From positions 5,084,001 to 5,148,000 of the forward strand of contig NZ_AP024600.1 of NCBI RefSeq assembly GCF_036322585.1: a stretch of DNA of 64,000 bases, written 5' to 3'. The position numbers and the translations under genes are program-made. Shown here one piece after another: positions 25,953 through 35,120 of the stretch (its first letter is position 1; every line of letters begins with the position of its first letter). The notes beneath the pieces are model-generated. The model ran no database searches, was not told where the DNA came from, and saw only the letters and a list, made by a program, of their open reading frames with translations. Source of the DNA: Luteolibacter sp. LG18. Lineage in GTDB: Bacteria; Verrucomicrobiota; Verrucomicrobiia; Verrucomicrobiales; Akkermansiaceae.

Positions 25953-28814
25953 ATGAACAAAACGAAACCGATTGTCTCTGCCGCGATCGTCTCCACTGGA
26001 GTGCTGTTGTTCGCGCTGTTTCATCCCACCGCGGAGCGTGCCCCTTCGGGCGACCACGCGGTTGCCAAAATCCAGACCGACCTCGTGCCCGCGAGGGATA
26101 CCACCATTCCTCCATCCGGCCCGATCGGCGCCAAGAACTCCCCCGCCCGCCATGTACCGGATCGCGAGTTGTTCGGCAGCTCATGGCCGAATCCGGGGCG
26201 TGAACCCCTGGCCGCGTTCGCCGCGTGGACACACCGGTATCTCGAAGCCGATCCCATCGTCCGCGCCACGATGATCGACGAGGGCCGCAAGCTCGCGAAT
26301 GCACGCCGCGTGGAAATGCGTCGCCTCATCACCACCGATCCGCGAGAGGCGATCGCGAGCACCCCGCCGGCAATCGTCCGCCAACAATTGCCCGCCGAGA
26401 TCCAGAACCTCCTGGAGGACCGCGTTTCGAACCGAGGCGATGTCTTCCGCGTCATGGGACTCGCCCAGCCGGACAGCGACCACGTGGTGCCCACCATCGA
26501 GCAGGCGCGCATCGGATCGACCACCTTCGAGGCGTACCGCTATGGTGACCGGGCCCTAACGCCCTCCCTGAAGGACGTCTCCATCCACGGCATCGCGCTC
26601 GATGGACAGCTCGCCATCCTCGACAGCCCCGTGCGGAAACTGGAACCCGGCGAAACCGCGGCGGAAACCACCGACACCTGCGTGATCACCGGCGGCACTC
26701 CCGTGGTGCCGGATGCGACGGAGAAGAAGGATGTCGAGACCACCACGATGCTCGTGGGCAACCACGGCTACACGATGTGCTGCCCGTTCTGCGCCGAGGA
26801 TTTCGAGACACGCATGGAACGCCTCGAACGCCAGCAGATGTCCGCCATGCAGGCCGTTTCCGCCATCACCGCGGATGCGAACGCGCCACGGTCGCTATCC
26901 TCCAGCGGAGTCAACGGCAGCGCCGACTATCCCGGCAAGCCACCCTACGGCCTCACCCATGGCACCAACACCATGATCATGATGCGGGTCGATTTCCCCG
27001 ACCACACCGGCAACCGCTTCAGCGAGGCGGAGCTGCGGGGCAACGTGGACGACTGGGGCGGCGTGGACTACATGGTGAACCGGTTCTCCTACGGCACCTC
27101 GCGCGTGGCCTCGCCCACCGTCACCCCGGTGCTGCGCATGCCGCATGACACCGCCTACTACAACAACGGCCCCTACTGGGGAGACATCCTCAACGACGCG
27201 CGCGCCGCGGCCTTCGCCCAAGGCTACAATCCGGACGCCTTCTCATGCCGGGTCATCATCCATGACGTGGTGCTGAAGGACGCCGGTGCCGCCGGCTGGG
27301 GCGGTGGCGGCGCGATCTGGTGCAACAACAACGTGGACAAGCGCCTGCTCATCCATGAGTACGGCCATGTCTTCTGGCTGCCGCACGCGAACTCATGGCA
27401 ATCCAGCGACGGCAATCCGCTATCCGACAACCGCTGGCACGTGGAATACGGCGATGCCAGCGATCCGATGGGCAACGCCTGGGGCACGAATCCATTCAGC
27501 GACTTCAACGCCTACTACAAGAACCTCCTCGGCTGGCTGCCGGACAGCGCCGTGGTGCCCGTGACCCACTCCGGCACCTACCGCATCAACCAGTTCGACG
27601 GCTGGGGCGACTGGACCAAGCCCGTGGTGCTGAAGATCACCCGCGACAACGGTCTCGACCTCTGGGTCATGTTCCGCGGCGATGGCGTGCCGCAGGGCAA
27701 TTTCAACACCGGTGCCTACATCGTGGGTGTCAATGGCGAGCGCTTCGGCGATTCCCACGTGATCGACTTGAACGATCCTTCCGGGGACACGGGCAACGCG
27801 CCGCTCGCCCAAGGTCAAACATGGACGGACGCGGTCTCCGGCATCTCCATCACCACCGCGGGCCGGATGATGACCGACTGGCCGCACCACATGTATGTGA
27901 AGGTCGATCTCGGCTCCACCTACACGCAGGGCTACCGCGCGCTGGTGAACGGTGGCGTGTATGCCTTCCGGAACAAGAGCTTCAACCAGTATCTCACCGT
28001 GCCGGGCAACAGTTCGTCCGACGGAGTGGAACCGGCCATCGCCACCTACACCGGCAACGCCGAACAGCAGTGGGTGGTCCAGCGCAACAGCGACGGCACC
28101 TACAGTTTCAACCACAAAGGCACCCCGTGCTTCCTGGATGTGAACAACAACGGCCAGAACAACTACGACGAGATCCTGCAATGGACCTGGCACGGCGCGG
28201 ACAACCAGCGCTGGGACGTGCTCAACTCCTGGGACGGCTACCTGAAACTGCGCCACCGGGGTACCAACCAGGTGCTCACCGCGGACACCGGCGGAGGCAA
28301 CTATGGCGACGTCATCCAGTACGATGACTTCTCCGGTGACGAGGAGAAGTGGGAGCCCTACCTGGTCGGGATCAACGACGGCACCTACCGGCTGATCCCC
28401 CGCCATGCCCAGACCCGGACGCTGGCCCTGCGCAACCGCAGCACCAACTCCGGCACCCAGGTGGAACAGCAGTTCTGGGCCGGTGGCGACTGGCAACGCT
28501 GGACGATGCTGGCCGTGGGCGGCGGACAATTCCGCATCCATCCCAAGGGCCAACCCGGTGTCACCCTCGCCATCGCGGGCGGCAACACCGCCGACGGCGC
28601 GAAGGCCGTGCTGGAGCCCTACACCGGCGCGAACTCCCAGAAGTTCTCCTTCACCCCCACCGCCATGGGCTTCGTGCGGCTCACTCCCGCGCACGCCCCG
28701 GCGATGTGCCTCGATGTCACGGGCACCGGCAGCGGCGCTGGCGTGGATATCCAGCAATCGACCTACACCGGCGCCAACAACCAGCAGTGGCGCTTCATCG
28801 ACTCCGACCTCTGA
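25953..28814 (+). CDS. Secreted zinc metalloprotease with C-terminal ricin-type lectin domains
   Basis: 953 residues. An N-terminal hydrophobic signal (residues 7-23) and a propeptide-like region of about 300 residues, with a CCPFC cluster near 276-280, precede the catalytic domain. That domain contains HEYGHVFWLPH (468-478), a HExxHxxxxxH zinc site of the gluzincin/gametolysin or M6-like type, plus ASDPMGNAW as possible Met-turn. From about residue 655 to the end run two or more ricin B-like beta-trefoil units with repeated Q-x-W motifs (EQQWVVQ, NQRWDVL, WQRWTML, NQQWRFI). It probably binds and cuts glycosylated surface proteins. The next gene follows after only six bases. Confidence 0.85.
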   Translation: MNKTKPIVSAAIVSTGVLLFALFHPTAERAPSGDHAVAKIQTDLVPARDTTIPPSGPIGAKNSPARHVPDRELFGSSWPNPGREPLAAFAAWTHRYLEADPIVRATMIDEGRKLANARRVEMRRLITTDPREAIASTPPAIVRQQLPAEIQNLLEDRVSNRGDVFRVMGLAQPDSDHVVPTIEQARIGSTTFEAYRYGDRALTPSLKDVSIHGIALDGQLAILDSPVRKLEPGETAAETTDTCVITGGTPVVPDATEKKDVETTTMLVGNHGYTMCCPFCAEDFETRMERLERQQMSAMQAVSAITADANAPRSLSSSGVNGSADYPGKPPYGLTHGTNTMIMMRVDFPDHTGNRFSEAELRGNVDDWGGVDYMVNRFSYGTSRVASPTVTPVLRMPHDTAYYNNGPYWGDILNDARAAAFAQGYNPDAFSCRVIIHDVVLKDAGAAGWGGGGAIWCNNNVDKRLLIHEYGHVFWLPHANSWQSSDGNPLSDNRWHVEYGDASDPMGNAWGTNPFSDFNAYYKNLLGWLPDSAVVPVTHSGTYRINQFDGWGDWTKPVVLKITRDNGLDLWVMFRGDGVPQGNFNTGAYIVGVNGERFGDSHVIDLNDPSGDTGNAPLAQGQTWTDAVSGISITTAGRMMTDWPHHMYVKVDLGSTYTQGYRALVNGGVYAFRNKSFNQYLTVPGNSSSDGVEPAIATYTGNAEQQWVVQRNSDGTYSFNHKGTPCFLDVNNNGQNNYDEILQWTWHGADNQRWDVLNSWDGYLKLRHRGTNQVLTADTGGGNYGDVIQYDDFSGDEEKWEPYLVGINDGTYRLIPRHAQTRTLALRNRSTNSGTQVEQQFWAGGDWQRWTMLAVGGGQFRIHPKGQPGVTLAIAGGNTADGAKAVLEPYTGANSQKFSFTPTAMGFVRLTPAHAPAMCLDVTGTGSGAGVDIQQSTYTGANNQQWRFIDSDL

Positions 28815-28820
28815 ACACCC

Positions 28821-31010
28821 ATGAAAACCCTTTCCATTCTCACCGCCCTCGCGTGCCTCGCGGCCCACACCGCCTCCGCGCAGCAGGCGCTCACGATCGC
28901 ACCGAAGCACCGCTACCGCTTCGACAACACCTCCGGGACGCTCGCCGATGGCTCACAGCTCACGGATTCCATTGGAACCGCACACGGCTTCATCCGAGGT
29001 TCCGGCGCCTCGGCCACCGGCAGCGGCGTCCGTCTCACCGGCGGTTCCGGTGCCAGCGCGGCCTACATCGATCTGCCCAACGGCACCATCTCCGGCTCGG
29101 CGGAGATCTTCCCCGGCCTGGCCGAGGCCAGCTATGAAGTATGGGTCACGGTGCAAAGCGCTCAAAACTGGTCCCGCATCCTCGATTTCGGAAACAACTC
29201 GAGCGACGAGATCACCGGCCCCGGCGGCAACTTCAATGGCGCGGACTACCTGATGGTCACCGCGAACATCGGCACCGCCAATGACATCCGCTTCGAACGC
29301 GGCGGCCAGTATCTCACCGGCGGAGGCACCCAGGACATCGCGGGTGCCACCACCACCGGCACCCGCATGCACCTGGTGGCCACCTACGACACCGCGTCGT
29401 CCGCGTGGAAACTCTACAAGAACGGCGCGCTCGTCTCCACCGTTCCCACCTTGCTGGGCCCCTCCACCCTCGACGACCTGAACGTGTGGCTCGGTCGTTC
29501 GAATTGGTCCGCGGACTCGAACACCGACGCCACTTACGACGAGTTCCGTACCTACGACTACCCGCTCAGCGCCCAGCAGGTGCTGGGGAACTACCAGGCA
29601 GGTCCGGACGTGCTGACCTCGGACAACGTCGCCCCGGTCTTCGCCGGGAACCCGCTCACCAAGGCCGCGGCCACCCTCGGCACGGCCTACTCGGGCAGCC
29701 TCGCGGGCGACGCCAGCGATGCGAATCCCGGGGACGCGATCACGTTCAGCAAAACCGGCGGCCCGGCGTGGCTGACGGTGGCGGCGGCTGGTACGCTCGG
29801 TGGCACACCGCCACCTGGCAGCGCGGGAGCCAATACCTTCACCGTGCGAGCCACCGACCCCGCCGGGCTGTATGCGGAAACCACACTGAACGTCACCGTC
29901 AACTACGCCCTGCCCGCGGGCTGGACGTCGGCGGACATCGGTTCCACGGGCATCGTGGGAAGCGCGGCGGAAAATTCCGGCACCTACACGCTCAGTGGGT
30001 CGGGCGCCGACATCTGGAGCACGGCGGACGCCTTCCGCTTCGCCTCCACCACACTGACCGGGGATGGCGAGATCCGAGCCCGTGTGACCTCTCAGGGAAA
30101 CACCGATCCGTGGGCGAAAGCCGGGGTGATGATCCGGGACGGCAACGGCCCGGGCGCGGTGAACGCATTCGTGGCGGCCACCCCATCGAACGGCTTCACG
30201 TTCCAGTGGCGTTCCGCGGTTTCCGGCAATTCCTCGCTGACCGCCGGCCCGGCGACCAACGCCGCGCCGAACAACTGGGTGCGCCTGACCCGCAGCGGTT
30301 CACTTGTCACCGCCTACGTGTCCGCCAATGGCAGCACGTGGACGCTGGTGGGCTCCACCACGCTGACGATGGCCAGCGGCGTCTCGGTCGGACTGGCGGT
30401 GACCAGCCACAACAATGCGGCGCTGAGCACCGCCACCTTCGACAACGTGGCAATCACGCCCTTCCCCTCCCCATGGGCGACGGTGGACATCGGCAGCCCG
30501 GGGCTCACTGGACGCGCCGAGTTCTACAACAACGTCCATACCATGACCGGAGCGGGCCCGCTCGGCGGCACTACCGACAGCTTCCGCTACGTGTATCAAG
30601 CGCTTAGCGGGGACGGATCGATCACCGCTCGCGTCAGCACCCTGCAAAACACCGGCACCTCCGCGCGGGTGGGCGTGATGATCCGTGACACGCTGGCGAG
30701 CAACTCCCGGATGGTGGCGCTTTCCGTCAATGGCAGCGGGGCCTGGCAATGGCAGCGCCGCACCAGCGCCGGAGGCAGCGCGACCACCACCGCCAGCAGC
30801 AGCGGCACCGCGCCGAACCTGTGGGTCCGCATCGTCCGGACCGGCAATCTATTCACCGCATCCCGCAGCACGAACGGCACCACCTGGACCACGATCAGCA
30901 CCGCCACTGTCAGCATGGCAACCAACTGCTACATCGGCCTGAACGTCGCCAGCGGCACGGCAGGCACGGGCAATACCTCGTCATTCGACAACATCACCGT
31001 GGCCCCCTGA
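28821..31010 (+). CDS. Secreted LamG / concanavalin-like multidomain protein
   Basis: 729 residues. The signal peptide ends TASAQ/Q. A LamG-like beta-sandwich follows (about 30-255, KHRYRFDNTSGTLADGS ... DEFRTYDYPLSAQQVLGNY), then a short Ig/cadherin-like module (about 268-350, FAGNPLTKAAATLGTAYSG). Two homologous units of about 185 residues come last (ADIGSTGIVGSAAENSG... and ATVDIGSPGLTGRAEFYNN...), each containing GVMIRD, like DUF1349/'regulation of enolase' concanavalin domains. There is no catalytic residue pattern, so it is probably a carbohydrate- or surface-binding partner of the protease just upstream (6-bp gap, coupled translation). A terminator-like hairpin follows. Confidence 0.82.
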   Translation: MKTLSILTALACLAAHTASAQQALTIAPKHRYRFDNTSGTLADGSQLTDSIGTAHGFIRGSGASATGSGVRLTGGSGASAAYIDLPNGTISGSAEIFPGLAEASYEVWVTVQSAQNWSRILDFGNNSSDEITGPGGNFNGADYLMVTANIGTANDIRFERGGQYLTGGGTQDIAGATTTGTRMHLVATYDTASSAWKLYKNGALVSTVPTLLGPSTLDDLNVWLGRSNWSADSNTDATYDEFRTYDYPLSAQQVLGNYQAGPDVLTSDNVAPVFAGNPLTKAAATLGTAYSGSLAGDASDANPGDAITFSKTGGPAWLTVAAAGTLGGTPPPGSAGANTFTVRATDPAGLYAETTLNVTVNYALPAGWTSADIGSTGIVGSAAENSGTYTLSGSGADIWSTADAFRFASTTLTGDGEIRARVTSQGNTDPWAKAGVMIRDGNGPGAVNAFVAATPSNGFTFQWRSAVSGNSSLTAGPATNAAPNNWVRLTRSGSLVTAYVSANGSTWTLVGSTTLTMASGVSVGLAVTSHNNAALSTATFDNVAITPFPSPWATVDIGSPGLTGRAEFYNNVHTMTGAGPLGGTTDSFRYVYQALSGDGSITARVSTLQNTGTSARVGVMIRDTLASNSRMVALSVNGSGAWQWQRRTSAGGSATTTASSSGTAPNLWVRIVRTGNLFTASRSTNGTTWTTISTATVSMATNCYIGLNVASGTAGTGNTSSFDNITVAP

Positions 31011-31034
31011 GGCTCACCTCACGACACAATCAAG

Positions 31035-31065
31035 CAGTTGGCGGTGATACGTTCACCGCCAACTG
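31035..31065 (+). terminator. Terminator-like hairpin
   Basis: A perfect 13-bp stem (31035-31047 with 31053-31065) with a 5-base loop, 25 bases after the stop of the LamG protein. The following T content is low, so it may act as an mRNA-stabilising end or a weak terminator. Confidence 0.6.
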
Positions 31066-31117
31066 TTCAGTTCCGCGGAGTTATTGATCCCGCGAACGAC
31101 GGCCAACCCGGCCCCAT

Positions 31118-31246
31118 TCAGCGGGTTCCCAGCATCCCATCGATCGAGAGATCGGGCTCCGGTTTCACCAGAATGCAGGACGACAGGGCGTGGGCCGCGA
31201 CCAAGAGGGCGGCGATCCGGATCAGGGTGTGCAGCGGCTTTTTCAT
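31118..31246 (-). CDS. Small predicted lipoprotein (42 aa)
   Basis: From ATG 31246 the peptide has a basic start (MKKPLHTLIR), a hydrophobic core and the lipobox LSSC with the acylated Cys at position 24, leaving an 18-residue polar tail. This is the size of entericidin-like or other tiny lipoproteins, but no family is recognised. It lies 81 bases downstream of rpiB on the same strand. Its short length makes it uncertain; a longer reading starts at 31306. Confidence 0.5.
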   Translation of the reverse strand: MKKPLHTLIRIAALLVAAHALSSCILVKPEPDLSIDGMLGTR

Positions 31247-31327
31247 GGGACGGGACGGGGACTTCCCCAGTTCCAACAGATTCGCCTCGGAGCCACTGGA
31301 AATCAACCGGTTTTGTATTCCACCCGG

Positions 31328-31756
31328 TCAGACGTCAAGCTGTTGGATACGCTGGAGGTGGCGCCCGCCCTCGAAGGGAGTGGAGAGAAACACGTCCACG
31401 ATCGCCAGCGCCGTGGTCTCATCCATCATCCGCTCGCCGAGCGAGAGGACGTTCGCGTCATTGTGCAGGCGGGTCAGCCGGGCGGATTCCAGATTCCAGC
31501 ACAGCCCGCAACGGATGCCCCTTACCCGGTTTGCCGCGATCGCCTCGCCATTGCCGGAACCTCCGAGCACGATCCCGCGTTCGAAACGCCCCGCCGCGAC
31601 GGCTTCCGCCACCGGCCGGATGAACCGCGGGTAATCCACGGGCTCCTCCGAATCCGTGCCGAAATCCGTCACCTCATGTCCAGCCGCACGGAGGTGGGCG
31701 ATGATGGCCTGCTTGTAGCGGAAGCCGGCGTGATCGGAACCGATGGCAATGTTCAT
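31328..31756 (-). CDS. rpiB: Ribose-5-phosphate isomerase B / LacAB-type
   Basis: 142 residues, full length. It interconverts ribose 5-phosphate and ribulose 5-phosphate. Diagnostic motifs are IAIGSDHAGFRYK at the N-terminus, VTDFGTDSEEPVDYPRF, GIVLGGSGNGEAIAANRVRGIRCGLCW (the usual catalytic Cys of GTGIG is replaced by Ser in GGSGNG, as in some RpiB proteins) and NDANVLSLGERM. The ATG overlaps the stop of the histidine kinase gene by four bases, so it is translated from the kinase mRNA. Confidence 0.93.
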   Translation of the reverse strand: MNIAIGSDHAGFRYKQAIIAHLRAAGHEVTDFGTDSEEPVDYPRFIRPVAEAVAAGRFERGIVLGGSGNGEAIAANRVRGIRCGLCWNLESARLTRLHNDANVLSLGERMMDETTALAIVDVFLSTPFEGGRHLQRIQQLDV

Positions 31757-32985
31757 GCGGCCTCTTCGGTAGCGATCGGGAGCAGGATCGTAAAGGTCGA
31801 CCCTTCCCCTGGCTTGCTTTCCACCGCCAGCGTCCCTTTGTGCGAGTACACGATGCCACGGGTGATTTCGAGACCGAGACCGCGGCTGCCTTCAAACTCC
31901 CCGGACGTCCAGTGGGGATCGAAAATGCGACCGAGGTTGTCCGGTTGGATTCCGCAGCCGGTATCCTGCACATGGAACTCGACGGCGTCAGGATGAATCC
32001 GCGCCGTCAAGGTGATCTTGCCCCCCTTGGCGGTGTAATTGAGCGCGTTGCCGACCAGATTGCCAAGGGCCTGGGAAAGGCGCTGCGCATCGGCCTTCAA
32101 ACCGCTTGCGCCATTCGTCGCATCCTCCACCACCAGCGAAACCCCCAGATGCTCCGACGCCAGCTTGAACCGGCGTTGCACGCCTTCCACCACCGCCCCC
32201 GGTCGGCAGTCCGCAAACTGCATCGGAAGCGTACCACACTCGCTCATGGAATAGTCGGAAAGGTCGCCGATCAACCGGTGCATGTCCCCCATCGTGTCCT
32301 CCAGAACCTCGACCAGATCCTCCAGCAATTCCTTCGGAGGCGTCCGGTCCCGGCCGACTTCCCTCGCGGCCACATGATTGACCAGTTGGATGGCTGCCAG
32401 CGGTGCCCGCAGATCGTGGGACACGATACCGAGGATCTCCTTTCGCAGGTTGAGTTCGGCGTTCAGCTTGCGGCTGATCTGCCTGAATTGCTCCGCTTGG
32501 CGGCGGATCTCGAGCATCTGTACAATATTCTTCGCCATCAGCCGGAGCGCTTGCCGCTGAAAGTCCTGCAACATCCGCGGCTTCATGTCGGCCACGCACA
32601 GCGTCCCGAGCGCGAACCCCTGCGCGTCACGCAGGATCGCACCAGCATAAAAACGCAGCCCGGGATCGGACATCACCAGCGGATTGTCCAGGAAACGGGG
32701 ATCCCGCCGCGCGTCCGGCACCAGACAGAAGTCGCCATCCTCCAGGATCGCATGGGCGCAGAACGATGTCTCCAGCGGCGTTTCCCCTTCCTTTTGCCCG
32801 ACCTCCGATTTGAACCACTGCCGGTCACGGTCGATGAAGGTGATAACCGAAACCGGTGTCCCGCAAACGCGCGCGGCCAAGGCCGTGAATTCATCGAAAT
32901 CCGCCTCCACGGGCGTATCGAGAATTCCATAGCTGGCCAACGCTTCCAAGCGGGCCTCGTTGTTTTCGGGAATCGGCGGTCTCAT
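31753..32985 (-). CDS. GAF-domain sensor histidine kinase
   Basis: 410 residues from ATG 32985 (MRPPIPENNEARLEAL, the usual start of this class); an ATG at 33021 would add 12 residues. The order is GAF domain (about 10-160), HisKA with the phospho-accepting His in GIVSHDLRAPLAAIQL (about residue 191), and HATPase with N box GNLVGNALNYTAKGG, G1 VQDTGCGIQPDN and G2 RGLGLEITRGIV. There is no transmembrane segment, so it is a soluble sensor. No response regulator gene is adjacent; instead it overlaps rpiB by 4 bp. Confidence 0.93.
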   Translation of the reverse strand: MRPPIPENNEARLEALASYGILDTPVEADFDEFTALAARVCGTPVSVITFIDRDRQWFKSEVGQKEGETPLETSFCAHAILEDGDFCLVPDARRDPRFLDNPLVMSDPGLRFYAGAILRDAQGFALGTLCVADMKPRMLQDFQRQALRLMAKNIVQMLEIRRQAEQFRQISRKLNAELNLRKEILGIVSHDLRAPLAAIQLVNHVAAREVGRDRTPPKELLEDLVEVLEDTMGDMHRLIGDLSDYSMSECGTLPMQFADCRPGAVVEGVQRRFKLASEHLGVSLVVEDATNGASGLKADAQRLSQALGNLVGNALNYTAKGGKITLTARIHPDAVEFHVQDTGCGIQPDNLGRIFDPHWTSGEFEGSRGLGLEITRGIVYSHKGTLAVESKPGEGSTFTILLPIATEEAA

Positions 32986-33155
32986 GGGTTGCGGCGATAT
33001 TGGACGGCGCCTTTTCCCCATTATTGTTCATCAATCCCTGAATTCAATCCCCCTTTAGCTTATCGGCCACGCCGTGGAATCGCCCGATCTTTCATGGCTG
33101 CAACTTTTCCATTCACCTGCTGGCCAGCGGACCAAGAGGTGTTAGGCTTCGTTCC

Positions 33156-34250
33156 ATGCGTACCCTTGCAGCAGCCATGCTCGCGACCACTCTCACCGCC
33201 TTCGCCGCGGATCCATTTTCTCCCGTGGTGCATCCGGACCATTCCGTGACCTTCCGGGTCCGGGATGCCGAGGCGAAATCGGCCAGTGTCCAATGCGAGG
33301 CCTTCGGCAGCAAACCGCTCGCCAAGGGCGAGGACAACGTCTGGTCCTTCACCAGCACGCCGCTGGAACCGGACCTCTACAGCTACTCGTTCACGCTCGA
33401 TGACCGCCACGTGACCGATCCGGAGAACCCCGAGCTTAAGGAAGGGCTTTTCGGCAACGAGAGCCTGTTGAGCGTTCCCGGCGGCAAGGACGCCCCGTGG
33501 GAAAAGCGCGACGTGCCGCACGGTGAGATCCACCGCCACGCCTACCGCTCGAAAATCGCGTCACACGACCGCGAGTGCTTCGTCTACACCCCGCCAGGCT
33601 ACGATGCGAAGGCGGAAAAGCCGCTGCCGGTTCTCTACCTCCTCCACGGTTTCAGCGACCAAGCCAACGCTTGGTCCACCATCGGACGCGCCAACGTGAT
33701 CCTGGACAACTTCATCGCGGACAAGAAGGCCGAGCCGATGGTCATCGTGATGCCGCTCGGCTACGGCGACATGGCGGTGGTGGCAGGCGGCTGGGAAGGA
33801 CGAAACAAGGACGGCGCGTGGCAGAAGAACCTCACCGCCTTCGACCACACGCTGATCGAGGAAGTCCTCCCGCTCGCCGAATCGAACTACAAGATCCGCA
33901 AGGATCGCGATGGCCGTGCCGTGGCCGGCCTTTCCATGGGCGGCGCGGAATCACTCCAGGCCGCCCTCCTCCATCCGGACACCTTCGGCTGGGTGGGAGC
34001 CTTCAGCAGCGGCGGCATTCCGGCCGATCTCGACGCCGCCTTCCCCGAAGCGGGCAAGACCCCGTTCAAGACCTTCTGGGTGTCCTGCGGCAAGGACGAC
34101 GGGCTCATCGGCGCGAACCGCTCGCTCCATGCCTGGCTGGACAAGAAGCAGCTGAAACACTCGTGGACGGAAACCGAAGGTGCCCATCGCTGGGGGGTGT
34201 GGAGGCGGAATCTCGCCGCCTTCCTGCCGCTGCTGTTCAAGGAAGGCTGA
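33156..34250 (+). CDS. Secreted esterase, CE1/enterochelin-esterase-like alpha/beta hydrolase
   Basis: 364 residues. The signal peptide ends TAFAA/D. An N-terminal Ig-like/E-set domain (about 25-115) precedes an alpha/beta hydrolase: VLYLLHGFSD, then the nucleophile Ser260 in GLSMGG, probable Asp in SCGKDDGL and His in TEGAHRWGVW. Domain order and motifs match XynZ/feruloyl-esterase-like CE1 proteins that remove acyl or phenolic groups from hemicelluloses. A second, shorter relative starts at 63527. Confidence 0.88.
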   Translation: MRTLAAAMLATTLTAFAADPFSPVVHPDHSVTFRVRDAEAKSASVQCEAFGSKPLAKGEDNVWSFTSTPLEPDLYSYSFTLDDRHVTDPENPELKEGLFGNESLLSVPGGKDAPWEKRDVPHGEIHRHAYRSKIASHDRECFVYTPPGYDAKAEKPLPVLYLLHGFSDQANAWSTIGRANVILDNFIADKKAEPMVIVMPLGYGDMAVVAGGWEGRNKDGAWQKNLTAFDHTLIEEVLPLAESNYKIRKDRDGRAVAGLSMGGAESLQAALLHPDTFGWVGAFSSGGIPADLDAAFPEAGKTPFKTFWVSCGKDDGLIGANRSLHAWLDKKQLKHSWTETEGAHRWGVWRRNLAAFLPLLFKEG

Positions 34251-34253
34251 ACG

Positions 34254-34285
34254 AAAAAGGGCTGGCCACCGGGCCAGCCCTTTCG
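34254..34285. terminator. Bidirectional terminator between convergent genes
   Basis: The stem GGGCTGGCC/GGCCAGCCC (34259-34267 with 34272-34280) has A-run and T-run flanks. Five T residues follow on the minus strand, so it serves the sugar-isomerase operon best, and also the esterase. Confidence 0.82.
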
Positions 34286-34298
34286 AAGCAATTCTGGC

Positions 34299-35120
34299 TT
34301 ACACCGCTTGCTGGGAAAACGCCTCGCGCATGTTGCGGAGGCTCTGAGCGGCGATTTCATCCGGTCCCATCGAGAGGTCGAACACCTCCACCGAGACCCA
34401 GCCCTTGTAACCGCCCTCTTCCAAGGCGCGGGCGATCGGCGGGAAGTCGATTTCCCCCATGCCCGGCCCCAGCAGGTTCGGGTCATTGGCGTGGAAGTGG
34501 GCCGTCCACGGCAGCGAGTCCGTCACGATCTGCGGGATCGGTTTGCTATCCGCCGCCATCGCTTTCACATCGAGGTGGAGACGGACGTTCGGCGAGCCAA
34601 TGCGTTCCAGGAACCCGATGGTTTCCGCGGCGGTGTTGATGAAGTTCGTTTCCTTCGGCCCCAGGAACTCGAAGGCGATGGTCACTCCCGCCGCCTCGAG
34701 ATGCGACGAAAGCTTCTGGAAGAACGAAACGAAACGATCCTCGGCCTCGGCGCGGTTCCATTCCGGTGCCAGCGAACGCTGGAGCGGACTGCCCCACACC
34801 ATGATCTTGCCGCCCATGGCCCCGCACAGCTCCGCCAGATGGCGGGCATAGCGGAACGTGCGATCCGCGATCTCCGGATCGGGATCGGTCAGGTGGTAGC
34901 CGTTGGTCTTCGCCAGCAACCAGTGGAAGCCGAGCGGATCGAGCCCGTGATCGCGCACGTGCTTGCCCAGCCGCCCCGCATCCGCGAGGGTCATGTCGAC
35001 GACATTCTCCAAAGTGAACGGCGCGATCTCCAGCCCGGTGTAGCCGTGGCGCGCCGCGGCTTCACACGTGGCGGTAAAATCGCCATCCCAGAAGGTCTCG
35101 TTGCAGATCGCGTATTTCAT
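34299..35120 (-). CDS. Sugar phosphate isomerase/epimerase family protein (xylose isomerase-like TIM barrel)
   Basis: 273 residues with the AP endonuclease 2-like barrel: YTGLEIAPFT (first strand), MVWGSPLQRSL, TIAFEFLGPKETNFIN with a metal-binding Glu, VRLHLDVKAMAAD, AHFHANDPN (His-x-Asn metal site) and GWVSVEVFD with the final Glu. Members isomerise or epimerise sugars and keto-sugars. The ATG overlaps the DUF1080 gene stop by four bases, so this is the last gene of a three-gene operon with the DUF1080 and CxxCH genes. Confidence 0.88.
   Translation of the reverse strand: MKYAICNETFWDGDFTATCEAAARHGYTGLEIAPFTLENVVDMTLADAGRLGKHVRDHGLDPLGFHWLLAKTNGYHLTDPDPEIADRTFRYARHLAELCGAMGGKIMVWGSPLQRSLAPEWNRAEAEDRFVSFFQKLSSHLEAAGVTIAFEFLGPKETNFINTAAETIGFLERIGSPNVRLHLDVKAMAADSKPIPQIVTDSLPWTAHFHANDPNLLGPGMGEIDFPPIARALEEGGYKGWVSVEVFDLSMGPDEIAAQSLRNMREAFSQQAV

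Noticed and set aside
27420..28910. 496-codon minus-strand frame opposite the ricin-lectin protease
   Set aside because: The plus strand has the signal, zinc site and lectin repeats in one frame; the antisense reading crosses two genes.
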